Shown: positions 35,811 to 43,482 of the stretch, piece after piece
Layout of the letters: each line of letters opens with the position of its first letter
Numbering within the stretch: position 1 is the stretch's first letter
Assembly: GCF_013623775.1 (NCBI RefSeq)
Contig: NZ_JABFAM010000017.1
Coordinates: 54,131 to 118,130 of the forward strand
DNA length: 64,000 bases
DNA from: Rufibacter sp. XAAS-G3-1
Lineage (GTDB): Bacteria; Bacteroidota; Bacteroidia; Cytophagales; Hymenobacteraceae
Reading direction: 5' to 3'
Translations under genes and position numbers: made by a program
Notes under the pieces: generated by a model
What the model was told of the DNA's origin: nothing
Databases searched by the model: none
Seen by the model: only the letters and a program-made list of their open reading frames with translations

Positions 35811-35846
35811 GTTTTAGCCTTCTTTTAGGGAAAAAAGGCTAAAAAC
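35811..35846. repeat. R1 palindrome
   Basis: GTTTTAGCCTTCTTTT pairs with AAAAAAGGCTAAAAAC. It lies 4 bp past the upstream stop. Compared with other copies both arms changed together (AGCCTT/AAGGCT). Confidence 0.8.
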
Positions 35847-35873
35847 GAAAGGTACTGGAAAGTCTTCTCGACG

Positions 35874-36144
35874 TTGTTAGCGTTCCCCGATGTTGATGTT
35901 ATCACTAACAATTTGTTTGCCGTTGTTGGTGTTGTCACCATAGCCGTCAGGCTAAGAAGGAATGTGTACGACGTTACTGGGTAACGTCGCTACGGAATAC
36001 CCTGTAGCCTCGTTACCCTGTAACGAGGTTTGTGCCCTTAGCCAGACGGCTGTGTGTGATCACCAACAACCTCTAATCAGTTCAGTTTGAGGGCAGTTTT
36101 GCGTAAGGAACCGATAAAGGATTGTTGGTGAGAACACCAACAAT
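35874..36144. repeat. Nested inverted-repeat element with four-way-junction potential
   Basis: The outer arms at 35922-35956 and 36037-36070 pair with a few mismatches, both containing GTTGTTGGTG, the CCGTC core and CTAAG. Inside are two perfect 9-bp hairpins, CGACGTTACTGGGTAACGTCG (35969-35989) and the CCTCGTTAC stem at 36008-36028. Outside are TTGTTAG/CTAACAA (35874-35911) and ATTGTTGGTG/CACCAACAAT (36121-36144). No gene inside. It lies between convergent genes. Confidence 0.8.
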
Positions 36145-36171
36145 GGCACGGAAATGGCCGAAGTTTAGATT

Positions 36172-36210
36172 CGTTTCAGGCTTCTTTTTGAGAAAAGAGG
36201 CTTGAAACAG
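36172..36210. repeat. R1 palindrome
   Basis: CGTTTCAGGCTTCTTTTT pairs with AAAAGAGGCTTGAAACAG. It is next to the rng terminator. Confidence 0.75.
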
Positions 36211-36225
36211 AATGCACCGGCATGA

Positions 36226-36260
36226 AAAAGCCCCCGTTTCACAACGGGGGCTTTTCTTTT
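36226..36260 (-). terminator. Rho-independent terminator of rng
   Basis: AAAAGCCCCCGTT, a 4-nt loop and AACGGGGGCTTTT form a perfect 13-bp stem with T-runs on both strands. It is 26 bp past the rng stop. Confidence 0.92.
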
Positions 36261-36281
36261 ATATCGCAGGCAGTAGAAGCG

Positions 36282-37886
36282 TTATTCTGTTTCTACGGCG
36301 CGGTCTTGTAACCCATTTACTTCTGTGTAAGCCGATTTCAGCTCAATCTCGTCGCCGTGTTCATCCATCACCTTGAAGTCTGTGAGGGCGAGCGCCGTAT
36401 CTTTCATCACGTTCACCCGCTTAAAGTGCTTCAGGAACCATCTCGTTTGTTTGGACAGGATTCCCTTGGTGTAATACGCATGCAAGAACGGATGCACGAA
36501 CAGCGTAATGTTTTTCTGATTCTGGCGCGTGAGCAGATCTTCAATGGTCTGATCTATCTCATCGGTTACCAGAATACTGGCAGATATTTTGCCGCTGCCT
36601 CCACAGGTAGGGCATACCTCGCCGGTTACAATGTTCTGCTCAGGCCGTACGCGCTGGCGGGTAATCTGCATGAGGCCGAACTTGGAGATGGGCAACACCG
36701 TGTACTTAGACCGGTCTTTCTTCATTTCCTCCTTCACCACATCCTGCACTTTCTGCCGGTTATCGGCTGATTTCATGTCAATGAAATCCACTACAATGAT
36801 TCCGCCCAGGTCCCGGAGGCGCATCTGACGCGCTACCTCTTTTGCCGCAGTAAGATTCACATTCAGCGCGGTGGCTTCCTGATCCGTCTCGGAGTTGGAT
36901 TTGTTTCCGCTGTTCACATCTACCACGTGCAGGGCCTCTGTGTGTTCAATCACCAGGTACCCCCCGCCGGGAATGCTCACTGTCTTCCCGAACAGGGATT
37001 TCAGCTGCTTTTCAATGTTATAGTGTTCAAAGGTCTTCACCTTGCCCGTGTAATGCTTTAGAATACTAAGCTTATCTGGGGCTATGGTTTCAATGTAGGT
37101 TCTGATTTCATCGTGCAACTTAGCGTCGTCTACCACAATGCTGTCAAAACTCTCATTCAATATGTCTCTCAACATGGAGGAGGAGCGTCCTAGCTCCCCA
37201 ATTACTTTGTCGCGTTCCTTGGCGGTGCGCAACTTAGCAATGCCTTCTTCCCAGGTGGCGACCATGGTACGGAGGTCTTTGTCTAACTCCGCCACCTCGC
37301 GGCCTTCGGCCACGGTACGGATGATCACGCCAAAATTATCCGGTTTAATGGAAGTTATCAGGCGTTTTAGACGCGTACGCTCCTCTTTGCTCACAATCTT
37401 CTTAGACACGCTTACCGTGTTAGAGAAGGGCACAAGCACCAGGTACCGGCCGGCCAGGGAAATCTCACAAGAGAGCCGGGGCCCCTTGGTAGATATTGGC
37501 TCTTTTACAATCTGAACCAAGATTTGCTGTCCTTTTTTCAGGACGTCGGCCATCTTGCCCAGTTTGTCTATTTCGGGCTCAAACTTCACAGAGGTAAGCT
37601 TGGCAGGCGTGTTCTTCTGGGTCTGCACCATTTTCACGTATTTGTTGAGAGTCTTGATGTTCTCTCCCAAATCATGGTAGTGCAGGAAGGCGTCTTTGGT
37701 GTACCCAATGTCTATGAACGCAGCGTTCAGACCGGGCATCACCTTTTTCACGGTTCCCAGGAAAATATCTCCTACAGAGTAGTTGGTATCATTCCGGTCG
37801 AAGTGATACTCTACTAATCGCTTGTCCTGAAGAAGGGCTATTCGTTCTCCATCTTGAGTAGAATTAATAATTAATTCGTTACTCAA
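36282..37886 (-). CDS. rng: Ribonuclease E/G family protein (RNase G)
   Basis: A 534-residue RNase G-type enzyme. The S1 RNA-binding domain lies at about residues 38-125 (VGDIFLGTVKKVMPGLNAAF). The catalytic domain has HVVDVNSGNKS and GGIIVVDFIDM, with the metal-binding Asp residues, and the dimer zinc-link CPTCGGSGK. It lacks the long RNase E C-terminal scaffold. It acts in rRNA processing and mRNA turnover. The next gene upstream (85 bp) is a tiny ribosome-type protein, fitting a translation/RNA context. Confidence 0.95.
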   Translation of the reverse strand: MSNELIINSTQDGERIALLQDKRLVEYHFDRNDTNYSVGDIFLGTVKKVMPGLNAAFIDIGYTKDAFLHYHDLGENIKTLNKYVKMVQTQKNTPAKLTSVKFEPEIDKLGKMADVLKKGQQILVQIVKEPISTKGPRLSCEISLAGRYLVLVPFSNTVSVSKKIVSKEERTRLKRLITSIKPDNFGVIIRTVAEGREVAELDKDLRTMVATWEEGIAKLRTAKERDKVIGELGRSSSMLRDILNESFDSIVVDDAKLHDEIRTYIETIAPDKLSILKHYTGKVKTFEHYNIEKQLKSLFGKTVSIPGGGYLVIEHTEALHVVDVNSGNKSNSETDQEATALNVNLTAAKEVARQMRLRDLGGIIVVDFIDMKSADNRQKVQDVVKEEMKKDRSKYTVLPISKFGLMQITRQRVRPEQNIVTGEVCPTCGGSGKISASILVTDEIDQTIEDLLTRQNQKNITLFVHPFLHAYYTKGILSKQTRWFLKHFKRVNVMKDTALALTDFKVMDEHGDEIELKSAYTEVNGLQDRAVETE

Positions 37887-37972
37887 TGTATTAGATGCTT
37901 AGGTGGAAGAATATACCAAAGCCCAGCATCACCTAAAAGGCAATGTGGGCTTTCAGAATCAAAGGCCGGGCC

Positions 37973-38062
37973 TTATTTTTTCTTATGTCTATTCTTACGA
38001 AGACGCTTCTTTCTTTTGTGCGTAGAGATCTTATGTCTTTTTCTTTTTTTACCGCAAGGCAT
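37973..38062 (-). CDS. AURKAIP1/COX24-domain mini-protein (mS38/bS22-like)
   Basis: A 29-residue protein, MPCGKKRKRHKISTHKRKKR followed by LRKNRHKKK. This matches the very basic AURKAIP1/COX24 domain found in mitochondrial ribosomal protein mS38, actinobacterial bS22 and annotated small proteins of Bacteroidota. It probably binds the small ribosomal subunit. The start at 38062 is the only sensible ATG. It lies upstream of rng and downstream of a TPR gene, all on the minus strand. It is short enough to be missed by gene finders. Confidence 0.9.
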   Translation of the reverse strand: MPCGKKRKRHKISTHKRKKRLRKNRHKKK

Positions 38063-38102
38063 AGTGTTGATGTTTTATGTGTGAAAAATATTTTAACTCG
38101 TT

Positions 38103-38999
38103 TTATTGAGCGCTGTTCAGGCGCTGCAGGTAACTGTCTACTGAGGCCTGCACCTCAGGGTTTTTGCTGATCTGCTTTACCTTCTGGAAAGATTTCTGGG
38201 CCTCGGCCTTCTTCCCTGTCTCGGCTAACGCAACGCCCATGTAAAAGGTGCCCTCTACGTGGTTAGGGTTCACCACCAACAACTCCTGGAAACGCTCCAC
38301 CGCCTTTTCATACTGGTTAGACTGGATAGACAGAACGCCCAGGTTAAACAAGGCTTTCTCGTTTTTAGGATCTGCCGAGATCACTTCCCGCAGCAGGGTA
38401 ATGCCCCGCATGGGTGTGCTGCTGGAGATGTAGGTCATGGCCAGGTTGTTCTTGGCATCCAGATTGGTGGGGTTGTTTTTCAGCACCTGCTCATACAACC
38501 CCTGCACTTTGGCACTCAGCTCCTGCGAGCGTTCCTGCGTAGCGGCAAAGGTGAATGCCTCAAAATACTGGTCGGCCGCCTTCTGGAAGCTTTTCTCGCC
38601 TGGTCTTACCTGCGCTACCTGCTCGTAGAAATAACCGGCGCTGTCATGCTTGGCAATGGCCACGTACTTCTGCGCCAGTTCATCTGCCAGTTTGCCTTTG
38701 TCCTGCGGGCTGTTGGCCTGGTTGAACTTGGCGCGTAACTCCGCAATCTCCTTCACTTGGGCAGGGGTAGCTACCACATGCGCCGCGGTAGGAGCTGCTG
38801 CTTCATCGGCGTGGTCTTCATGCCCCTCATGGTTAGGGTCATGGGTAGACTGATCTGCGGCGGCGGCTCCGTTAGCAGCGAACTCGCCTTTCTTATCTTT
38901 GTTGATAATGACTTTCGGCAACAACGCCATCAAAACAGCCAGCACCACGGCAGAAAGAATAAGGGCTATCCGACCTTTTGACATAGTTTCGTTATCCAA
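38103..38999 (-). CDS. Membrane-anchored TPR protein
   Basis: Up to 298 residues; Met 6 at 38984 is an alternative start. One N-terminal transmembrane helix (about 10-30, ALILSAVVLAVLMALLP), then a His/Asp/Ala-rich linker (DPNHEGHEDHADEAAAP), then TPR repeats from about residue 130 to the end. These include LDAKNNLAMTYI, EKALFNLGVLSIQSNQYEKA and VEGTFYMGVALAETGKKAEA. The role is unknown, presumably scaffolding. It is adjacent to the HU gene (45 bp). CAAAGGTA at 39030-39037 reads TACCTTTG, a possible -7 element. Confidence 0.85.
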   Translation of the reverse strand: MDNETMSKGRIALILSAVVLAVLMALLPKVIINKDKKGEFAANGAAAADQSTHDPNHEGHEDHADEAAAPTAAHVVATPAQVKEIAELRAKFNQANSPQDKGKLADELAQKYVAIAKHDSAGYFYEQVAQVRPGEKSFQKAADQYFEAFTFAATQERSQELSAKVQGLYEQVLKNNPTNLDAKNNLAMTYISSSTPMRGITLLREVISADPKNEKALFNLGVLSIQSNQYEKAVERFQELLVVNPNHVEGTFYMGVALAETGKKAEAQKSFQKVKQISKNPEVQASVDSYLQRLNSAQ

Positions 39000-39044
39000 A
39001 AATTATTATGACACAAACAGTTAGGGCTGCAAAGGTACAAAAAA

Positions 39045-39350
39045 CTAAGAAACTACCGTTTCTTTGATTTTTTTGCTGTTTTTGATCTTAGAGACAAAGG
39101 TCTTAGACGGCTTAAAGGAAGGGATAAAGTGCTCGTCAATGATGATGGACGTGTTTTTAGAGATATTGCGGGCTACCTTCTTCGCGCGCTTCTTATTCAC
39201 AAAGCTTCCAAAGCCACGCACGTAAATGTTATTACCATCGGCCATGGAGTCCTTCACCACTTTGAAGAACGCTTCTACTGTGGCCGCAACATCAGATTTT
39301 TCAATCCCTGTCTTATCCGCAATTTCTGATATAACTTCTGCTTTAGTCAC
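39045..39350 (-). CDS. HU/IHF family DNA-binding protein
   Basis: A 101-residue histone-like protein. The dimerisation helices start MTKAEVISEIADKTGIEKSD. VRGFGSFVNKKRAKKVARNI gives the beta-arm base, and a C-terminal extension beyond the classic 90 residues is Lys-rich (FVSKIKNSKKIKE). It bends DNA and helps organise the nucleoid. Located between a TPR gene and the divergent mutY. Confidence 0.95.
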   Translation of the reverse strand: MTKAEVISEIADKTGIEKSDVAATVEAFFKVVKDSMADGNNIYVRGFGSFVNKKRAKKVARNISKNTSIIIDEHFIPSFKPSKTFVSKIKNSKKIKETVVS

Positions 39351-39541
39351 TGGTTTAATCTTTTAAAGGTAATTGAGTAAAGATGAATATGTTTGTACAA
39401 ACCTTATGCCGCACTTCTACAGCACCCTGAAATCGGGGCACAAAGGTAGCCGGGCTTTTCACAAAATAAAACTATTTGTTTAAAAATCTGTTGGCCTTTG
39501 CGCTGCCTACCACCAGCATACCAATATGTTAAAGCCTTTTC

Positions 39542-40618
39542 ATGGCCACTTCTACCCCCACATTCTTCAGTAATGCCCTTCTTGCCTGGTATCCCCGGCA
39601 CCGCCGTCCGCTGCCCTGGCGCGAGACCACAGACCCGTACGCCATCTGGCTTTCCGAGATTATTCTGCAGCAGACCCGCGTGCGGCAGGGGCTGCCGTAC
39701 TATCTAAAGTTCATAGAAAGGTTCCCTACCGTCCTTGATCTAGCAAACGCCCCCGAAGATGAAGTATTGCGTCTCTGGCAAGGCCTGGGCTACTATTCAC
39801 GGGCCAGAAACCTGCATTACACGGCCAAACAGGTGGTTTCTGAGTTTGGCGGCGAGTTTCCTGGAAGTTACCAGGGCTTGCTCCAATTGAAGGGCGTGGG
39901 TTCTTACACGGCCGCCGCCATTGCCTCTTTTGCGTACCAGGAGCCGGTGGCCGTGCTGGACGGAAACGTGTACCGCGTGCTGGCCCGCGTGTTTGGCCGC
40001 CACGAGAACATTGCCGCCCCCGCCAGCAAGAAAATCTTTGAGGAAATTGCCAACGCCCAGATTCCGGCAGATAATCCAGACACCTACAACCAGGCCATAA
40101 TGGAGTTCGGGGCTATCCAGTGCACGCCCGTGGCACCAGACTGCCTGTTCTGCCCTTTGCAGCAGGAGTGCTTCGCCTTTCAGCATGGGTTAGTCAATGT
40201 GTTGCCGGTAAAAGAGAAAGCCAAAAGCAGCCGCCAGCGCTTCTTCCATTACCTGGTCTTGCAGTACGAAAACAAGCTCTATTTGAAAAAACGGCCCGGA
40301 AACGACATCTGGCAAGGCCTCTATGATTTTTTCTCCCTGGAAACCGACACCCTGCACCCAGACCCCAACCTATTCCAGGCCCAGGCCACCGAAACTTTAG
40401 CTATTCCGCCTACGCCTTTCAGGAGCACGGGCAAGGTGTACAAACATATCTTAAGCCACCAAAAAATCGCGGCCCAATTCTATCTCATTCCGCTTCGTTT
40501 CCGTTTAAGGGAGGAAACAGAGGAAAGTATTGGCATCCAGCTATATTCTATTGAAGAAATAGAGGCCCTTCCTAAACCAATTTTGATCCATTCATTTTTG
40601 AATGAGCATTTCTTTTAG
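39542..40618 (+). CDS. mutY: A/G-specific adenine glycosylase
   Basis: A 358-residue MutY that removes adenine opposite 8-oxoguanine. Motifs are LPWRETTDPYAIWLSEIILQ (catalytic Glu in SEI), LKGVGSYTAAAIASF and AVLDGNVYRVLAR (catalytic Asp). The 4Fe-4S cluster is C-x6-C-x2-C-x5-C (CTPVAPDC, CPLQQEC). The C-terminal NUDIX-like 8-oxoG recognition domain starts about residue 230. It is the first gene of mutY-ssb-gldE-gldD, an order recurrent in Bacteroidota. Confidence 0.97.
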   Translation: MATSTPTFFSNALLAWYPRHRRPLPWRETTDPYAIWLSEIILQQTRVRQGLPYYLKFIERFPTVLDLANAPEDEVLRLWQGLGYYSRARNLHYTAKQVVSEFGGEFPGSYQGLLQLKGVGSYTAAAIASFAYQEPVAVLDGNVYRVLARVFGRHENIAAPASKKIFEEIANAQIPADNPDTYNQAIMEFGAIQCTPVAPDCLFCPLQQECFAFQHGLVNVLPVKEKAKSSRQRFFHYLVLQYENKLYLKKRPGNDIWQGLYDFFSLETDTLHPDPNLFQAQATETLAIPPTPFRSTGKVYKHILSHQKIAAQFYLIPLRFRLREETEESIGIQLYSIEEIEALPKPILIHSFLNEHFF

Positions 40619-40663
40619 TATTTTTATAAGCTAAATCAACTTCAACCCACCAGATTCTACTCT

Positions 40664-41149
40664 ATGGCAAGCATTAATAAAGTTATCTTAATCGGCAACC
40701 TTGGCAAAGATCCGGAAGTGCGCCACTTAGAAGGCGGTGTGGCCGTGGCCCGCTTCCCGTTGGCTACTTCTGAAACGTTCAAAGACAAGAACGGCGAACG
40801 CCAGGAGCGCACTGAGTGGCATAACATTGTGGTCTGGCGCGGGCTGGCAGAGATAGCGGAGAAATACGTGAAGAAAGGCCAGTCTGTGTACATTGAAGGC
40901 AGAATCAGAACCAACAGCTACCAGGACAAAGACGGGGTGCAACGCTATAGCACAGAGATCGTAGCTGATAACATGACCATGCTGGGCAGCAGGCCCGAAG
41001 GCAGCGCAGCGCAGGGCGGCGGAAGCTACAGCAACGAGGCGTCTTCGGCTAGCGTAAATACTACTGGTGGCAGCACCGGCGGCCAAAACAGAGGCGGAAA
41101 CGCTAAGTCAGCGGCCTATGACGAGGAGCCGGACGATCTGCCTTTCTAA
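40664..41149 (+). CDS. ssb: Single-stranded DNA-binding protein
   Basis: A 161-residue SSB. The OB-fold spans residues 1-110 ([20 protein letters not shown], then [21 protein letters not shown]), followed by a Gly/Ser/Asn-rich linker. The acidic tip ends DDLPF, which recruits partner proteins. It lies 45 bp after mutY and 26 bp before gldE, probably in one operon. Confidence 0.97.
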   Translation: MASINKVILIGNLGKDPEVRHLEGGVAVARFPLATSETFKDKNGERQERTEWHNIVVWRGLAEIAEKYVKKGQSVYIEGRIRTNSYQDKDGVQRYSTEIVADNMTMLGSRPEGSAAQGGGSYSNEASSASVNTTGGSTGGQNRGGNAKSAAYDEEPDDLPF

Positions 41150-41175
41150 ACTATTGTTGAACCAAAATTTGACTT

Positions 41176-42528
41176 TTGGAAAGTATACCTCCATTAGGAG
41201 AGCCCTCCAGTTGGGGCTCTCTCTTACTTTTATCCCTTCCGGCTTCCAGCCAACTGGAGTGGGTTTTTCCTTTTGCCCTCTTTGTGCTGCTCTTAGGCGG
41301 CAACATAGCCATTACGGCCGCGTTGGCGGCTTATCAGCAGTTTCTTAGCAATACCACCTCTGGTTCAAAAACGGTTTTCCCAACAGCAGCGCTGTATCAG
41401 GAGCCGGAGAAAGTTGTTCTGGCGGGTGTCTTTCTGGCATCTACGCTTCACTTATTGGCAGGCCTGTGTGGCTACTGGCTTTTAACCCTCCTTTTCGCTT
41501 TTTACCCCCTAAACCCGTGGGGGCTTACCATAGGCGCCCTGGCGGCGGCGGCAACTGTCCTGCTGGTGCTTCGGGGGTATTTTTCCCGCTGGGGCAGACG
41601 CAGGCAGGAAGCAGCTTCCAGCCCGGTGCTGGTTTCTGTTCTGGAAGTTATCCAAACCCTGGGATCACCGTTTGTTTCCTTGCTTTTGCCTTTACGGGGC
41701 TTAGTGGGGCAGACCAGAACCGCGTTCGGAACGCCCTCGCCCTCAGAAGAGCTGTCGCATTCTTTAGACCAGACTCCCACAGAACCCGCCTCGCCAGAGG
41801 AAAAGGGGTTACTCAAAGCCATCGTGAATTTCAGTGCTATCACGGTCAAACAGATCATGCGGTCTAGGGTAGATGTGATTGCCCTGCACCGCCGGTTGCC
41901 TTTTCCGGCGCTTCTCAAGCAAATTCACCAGTGCGGTTATTCGCGCATTCCGGTCTATACCCACGGGCTGGACAAGCTGGACGGCATTCTGTACGTGAAA
42001 GACTTATTGCCTTACCTCAACGCCCCGGCAAACTTCGTGTGGCAAAACCTCATCAGAACGCCGTACTTTGTGCCCGAAACCAAGAAAATAGACGAGTTGC
42101 TGCGCGAGTTCCAGGAACGCCGCGTGCACATGGCCATCGTGGTGAATGAATACGGCGAAACCACGGGCCTCATTACGTTAGAAGATGTGATTGAGGAAAT
42201 TGTGGGCGAGATCCACGACGAGCTGGACGAGGAAGAAGACCATTACTACACGCAATTGGACGAACACACGTTCCTGTTTGAGGGGCGCACCTCGCTGCAC
42301 GACTTCTGCAAAGTAGTAGACGCTCCCGCTGAGCTCCTGAAAGACATTAAAGGCGATGTAGAGTCTGTGGCCGGCTTGATGCTGCGCCTTTTCTCCCGCA
42401 TACCACATACCGGCGATGAAACCCAATTGGGGCCATACGTTTTCCGGATTGAAGCCGCCGACAGTAAAAGAGTAAAGAAAGTACGGGTACACGAAGCGGT
42501 ACCCCACCCTCATAATGAAAAAGAATAA
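41176..42528 (+). CDS. gldE: Gliding motility-associated protein GldE (CorC/HlyC-like CBS protein)
   Basis: A 450-residue membrane protein. Four hydrophobic segments lie in residues 20-150. A pair of CBS domains spans about 215-345 (VKQIMRSRVDVIALHR, then GYSRIPVYTHGLDKLDGILY), followed by a CorC/HlyC C-terminal domain (EEIVGEIHDELDEEEDHYY). It starts with TTG at 41176, 26 bp after ssb; no in-frame ATG fits better. GldE works with GldD in Flavobacterium gliding. It overlaps gldD by 14 bp. Confidence 0.93.
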   Translation: MESIPPLGEPSSWGSLLLLSLPASSQLEWVFPFALFVLLLGGNIAITAALAAYQQFLSNTTSGSKTVFPTAALYQEPEKVVLAGVFLASTLHLLAGLCGYWLLTLLFAFYPLNPWGLTIGALAAAATVLLVLRGYFSRWGRRRQEAASSPVLVSVLEVIQTLGSPFVSLLLPLRGLVGQTRTAFGTPSPSEELSHSLDQTPTEPASPEEKGLLKAIVNFSAITVKQIMRSRVDVIALHRRLPFPALLKQIHQCGYSRIPVYTHGLDKLDGILYVKDLLPYLNAPANFVWQNLIRTPYFVPETKKIDELLREFQERRVHMAIVVNEYGETTGLITLEDVIEEIVGEIHDELDEEEDHYYTQLDEHTFLFEGRTSLHDFCKVVDAPAELLKDIKGDVESVAGLMLRLFSRIPHTGDETQLGPYVFRIEAADSKRVKKVRVHEAVPHPHNEKE

Positions 42529-43114
42529 TCCCTTCTGTCTTGCCGCCCTCTTGGGTAGCCTTTTGTTTTTAGCCGGCTGCGCCGAAGAGTACACGCCCAA
42601 ACCAAAGGGCTTTAACCGCATTGACCTGCCTGAGCCTAAGTACGTAACGTTGCAGGAGTGGCATCCCTACGTGTTTGAGCATTCTGTGTACGCCAAAATC
42701 CTGAAAGACTCTTCCCTCATTGCCGAGCCGCACTGGATTGATATCTATTACCCGCGTTTCAAGGCCAACATTCAGCTCACGTACAAGAACTTCAACCAAG
42801 ACCCCAAGATGTTCAATGACTTGGTAGAAGATGCCCGTAAGCTTACCTCCCGCCACCAAATCAAGGCCTACGCCATTGAGGAAAGCCAGATCAAAACGCC
42901 CACCGGCATTACGGCCAGCGTGTTTGAACTAGAAGGCGAAGTACCCAGCCAGTTCCAGTTCTACCTCACTGACAGCAGCAAGCATTTCTTCCGGGGTGCC
43001 CTTTACTTCAGAACCTCCACGTCTAATGACTCTCTGGCCCCGGTCATTGAATACCTGAAGAAAGACGCCGTGCACCTGCTAAATACCCTGCACTGGACGG
43101 AGCAAGTGAAATAG
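42515..43114 (+). CDS. gldD: Gliding motility lipoprotein GldD
   Basis: A 199-residue lipoprotein (lipobox AGCA, Cys 22). It starts inside the end of gldE, with a 14-bp overlap, so translation is probably coupled. GldD features include PKGFNRIDLPEPKY, FEHSVYAKI, WIDIYYPRFKANIQLTYK and FYLTDSSKHFFRGALYF. It is needed for gliding and stabilises the type IX/gliding machinery in model species; the exact role is unclear. Together with gldB (34 kb) it suggests a gliding or T9SS-competent organism. Confidence 0.95.
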   Translation: MKKNNPFCLAALLGSLLFLAGCAEEYTPKPKGFNRIDLPEPKYVTLQEWHPYVFEHSVYAKILKDSSLIAEPHWIDIYYPRFKANIQLTYKNFNQDPKMFNDLVEDARKLTSRHQIKAYAIEESQIKTPTGITASVFELEGEVPSQFQFYLTDSSKHFFRGALYFRTSTSNDSLAPVIEYLKKDAVHLLNTLHWTEQVK

Positions 43115-43120
43115 CGTTTG

Positions 43121-43158
43121 TGTTTCTGGGCTGTTTTCAGGAAAACAGGCCCAAAACG
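43121..43158. repeat. R1 palindrome after gldD, joined to R2 copy C
   Basis: TGTTTCTGGGCTGTTTTCAG, then AAAACAGGCCCAAAACG. It starts 6 bp past the gldD stop and is followed directly by the R2 repeat in reverse orientation. Confidence 0.85.
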
Positions 43159-43159
43159 G

Positions 43160-43318
43160 CAGGCGTAGACACTCGTAAGGAGCTGCGCGCGCACTAGGAG
43201 GTCTTTGGAGCGGGCGGCATCGCGGAAACAGGCGGGTAGAAAGTACTGGCGCGAGACTTTAGCCTCGTGACTAAGGATGAAGCGAATCTCCAGACTCGCC
43301 GGGAACCACCAGCAGGCG
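43160..43318 (-). repeat. R2 repeat copy C (~155 bp), reverse orientation
   Basis: Reverse complement of copies at 13881 and 23185: GGCGTAGACACTCG at the R1 side and TCGCCGGGAACCACC at the far side. R1 lies at the same end of R2 in all three copies. Confidence 0.87.
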
Positions 43319-43426
43319 CACGTAACAGCAGGGAGCAAAAGAGGGCATAAGTTTTGGCTATCTACCTCCTCTTCCCATTGGTCTCCCTCCCATCTTTTCC
43401 CTAACTTTACAAATCAGCTTTGCTGG

Positions 43427-43465
43427 CGTTTTCGGGCTCTTTTCCGGAAAACAGGCTTAAAACAG
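43427..43465. repeat. R1 palindrome just upstream of recG
   Basis: CGTTTTCGGGCTCTTTTCC is followed by AAAACAGGCTTAAAACAG. It ends 17 bp before the recG start and so would be in the recG leader. Confidence 0.7.
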
Positions 43466-43482
43466 GGCTGTTTCTGCCATAG

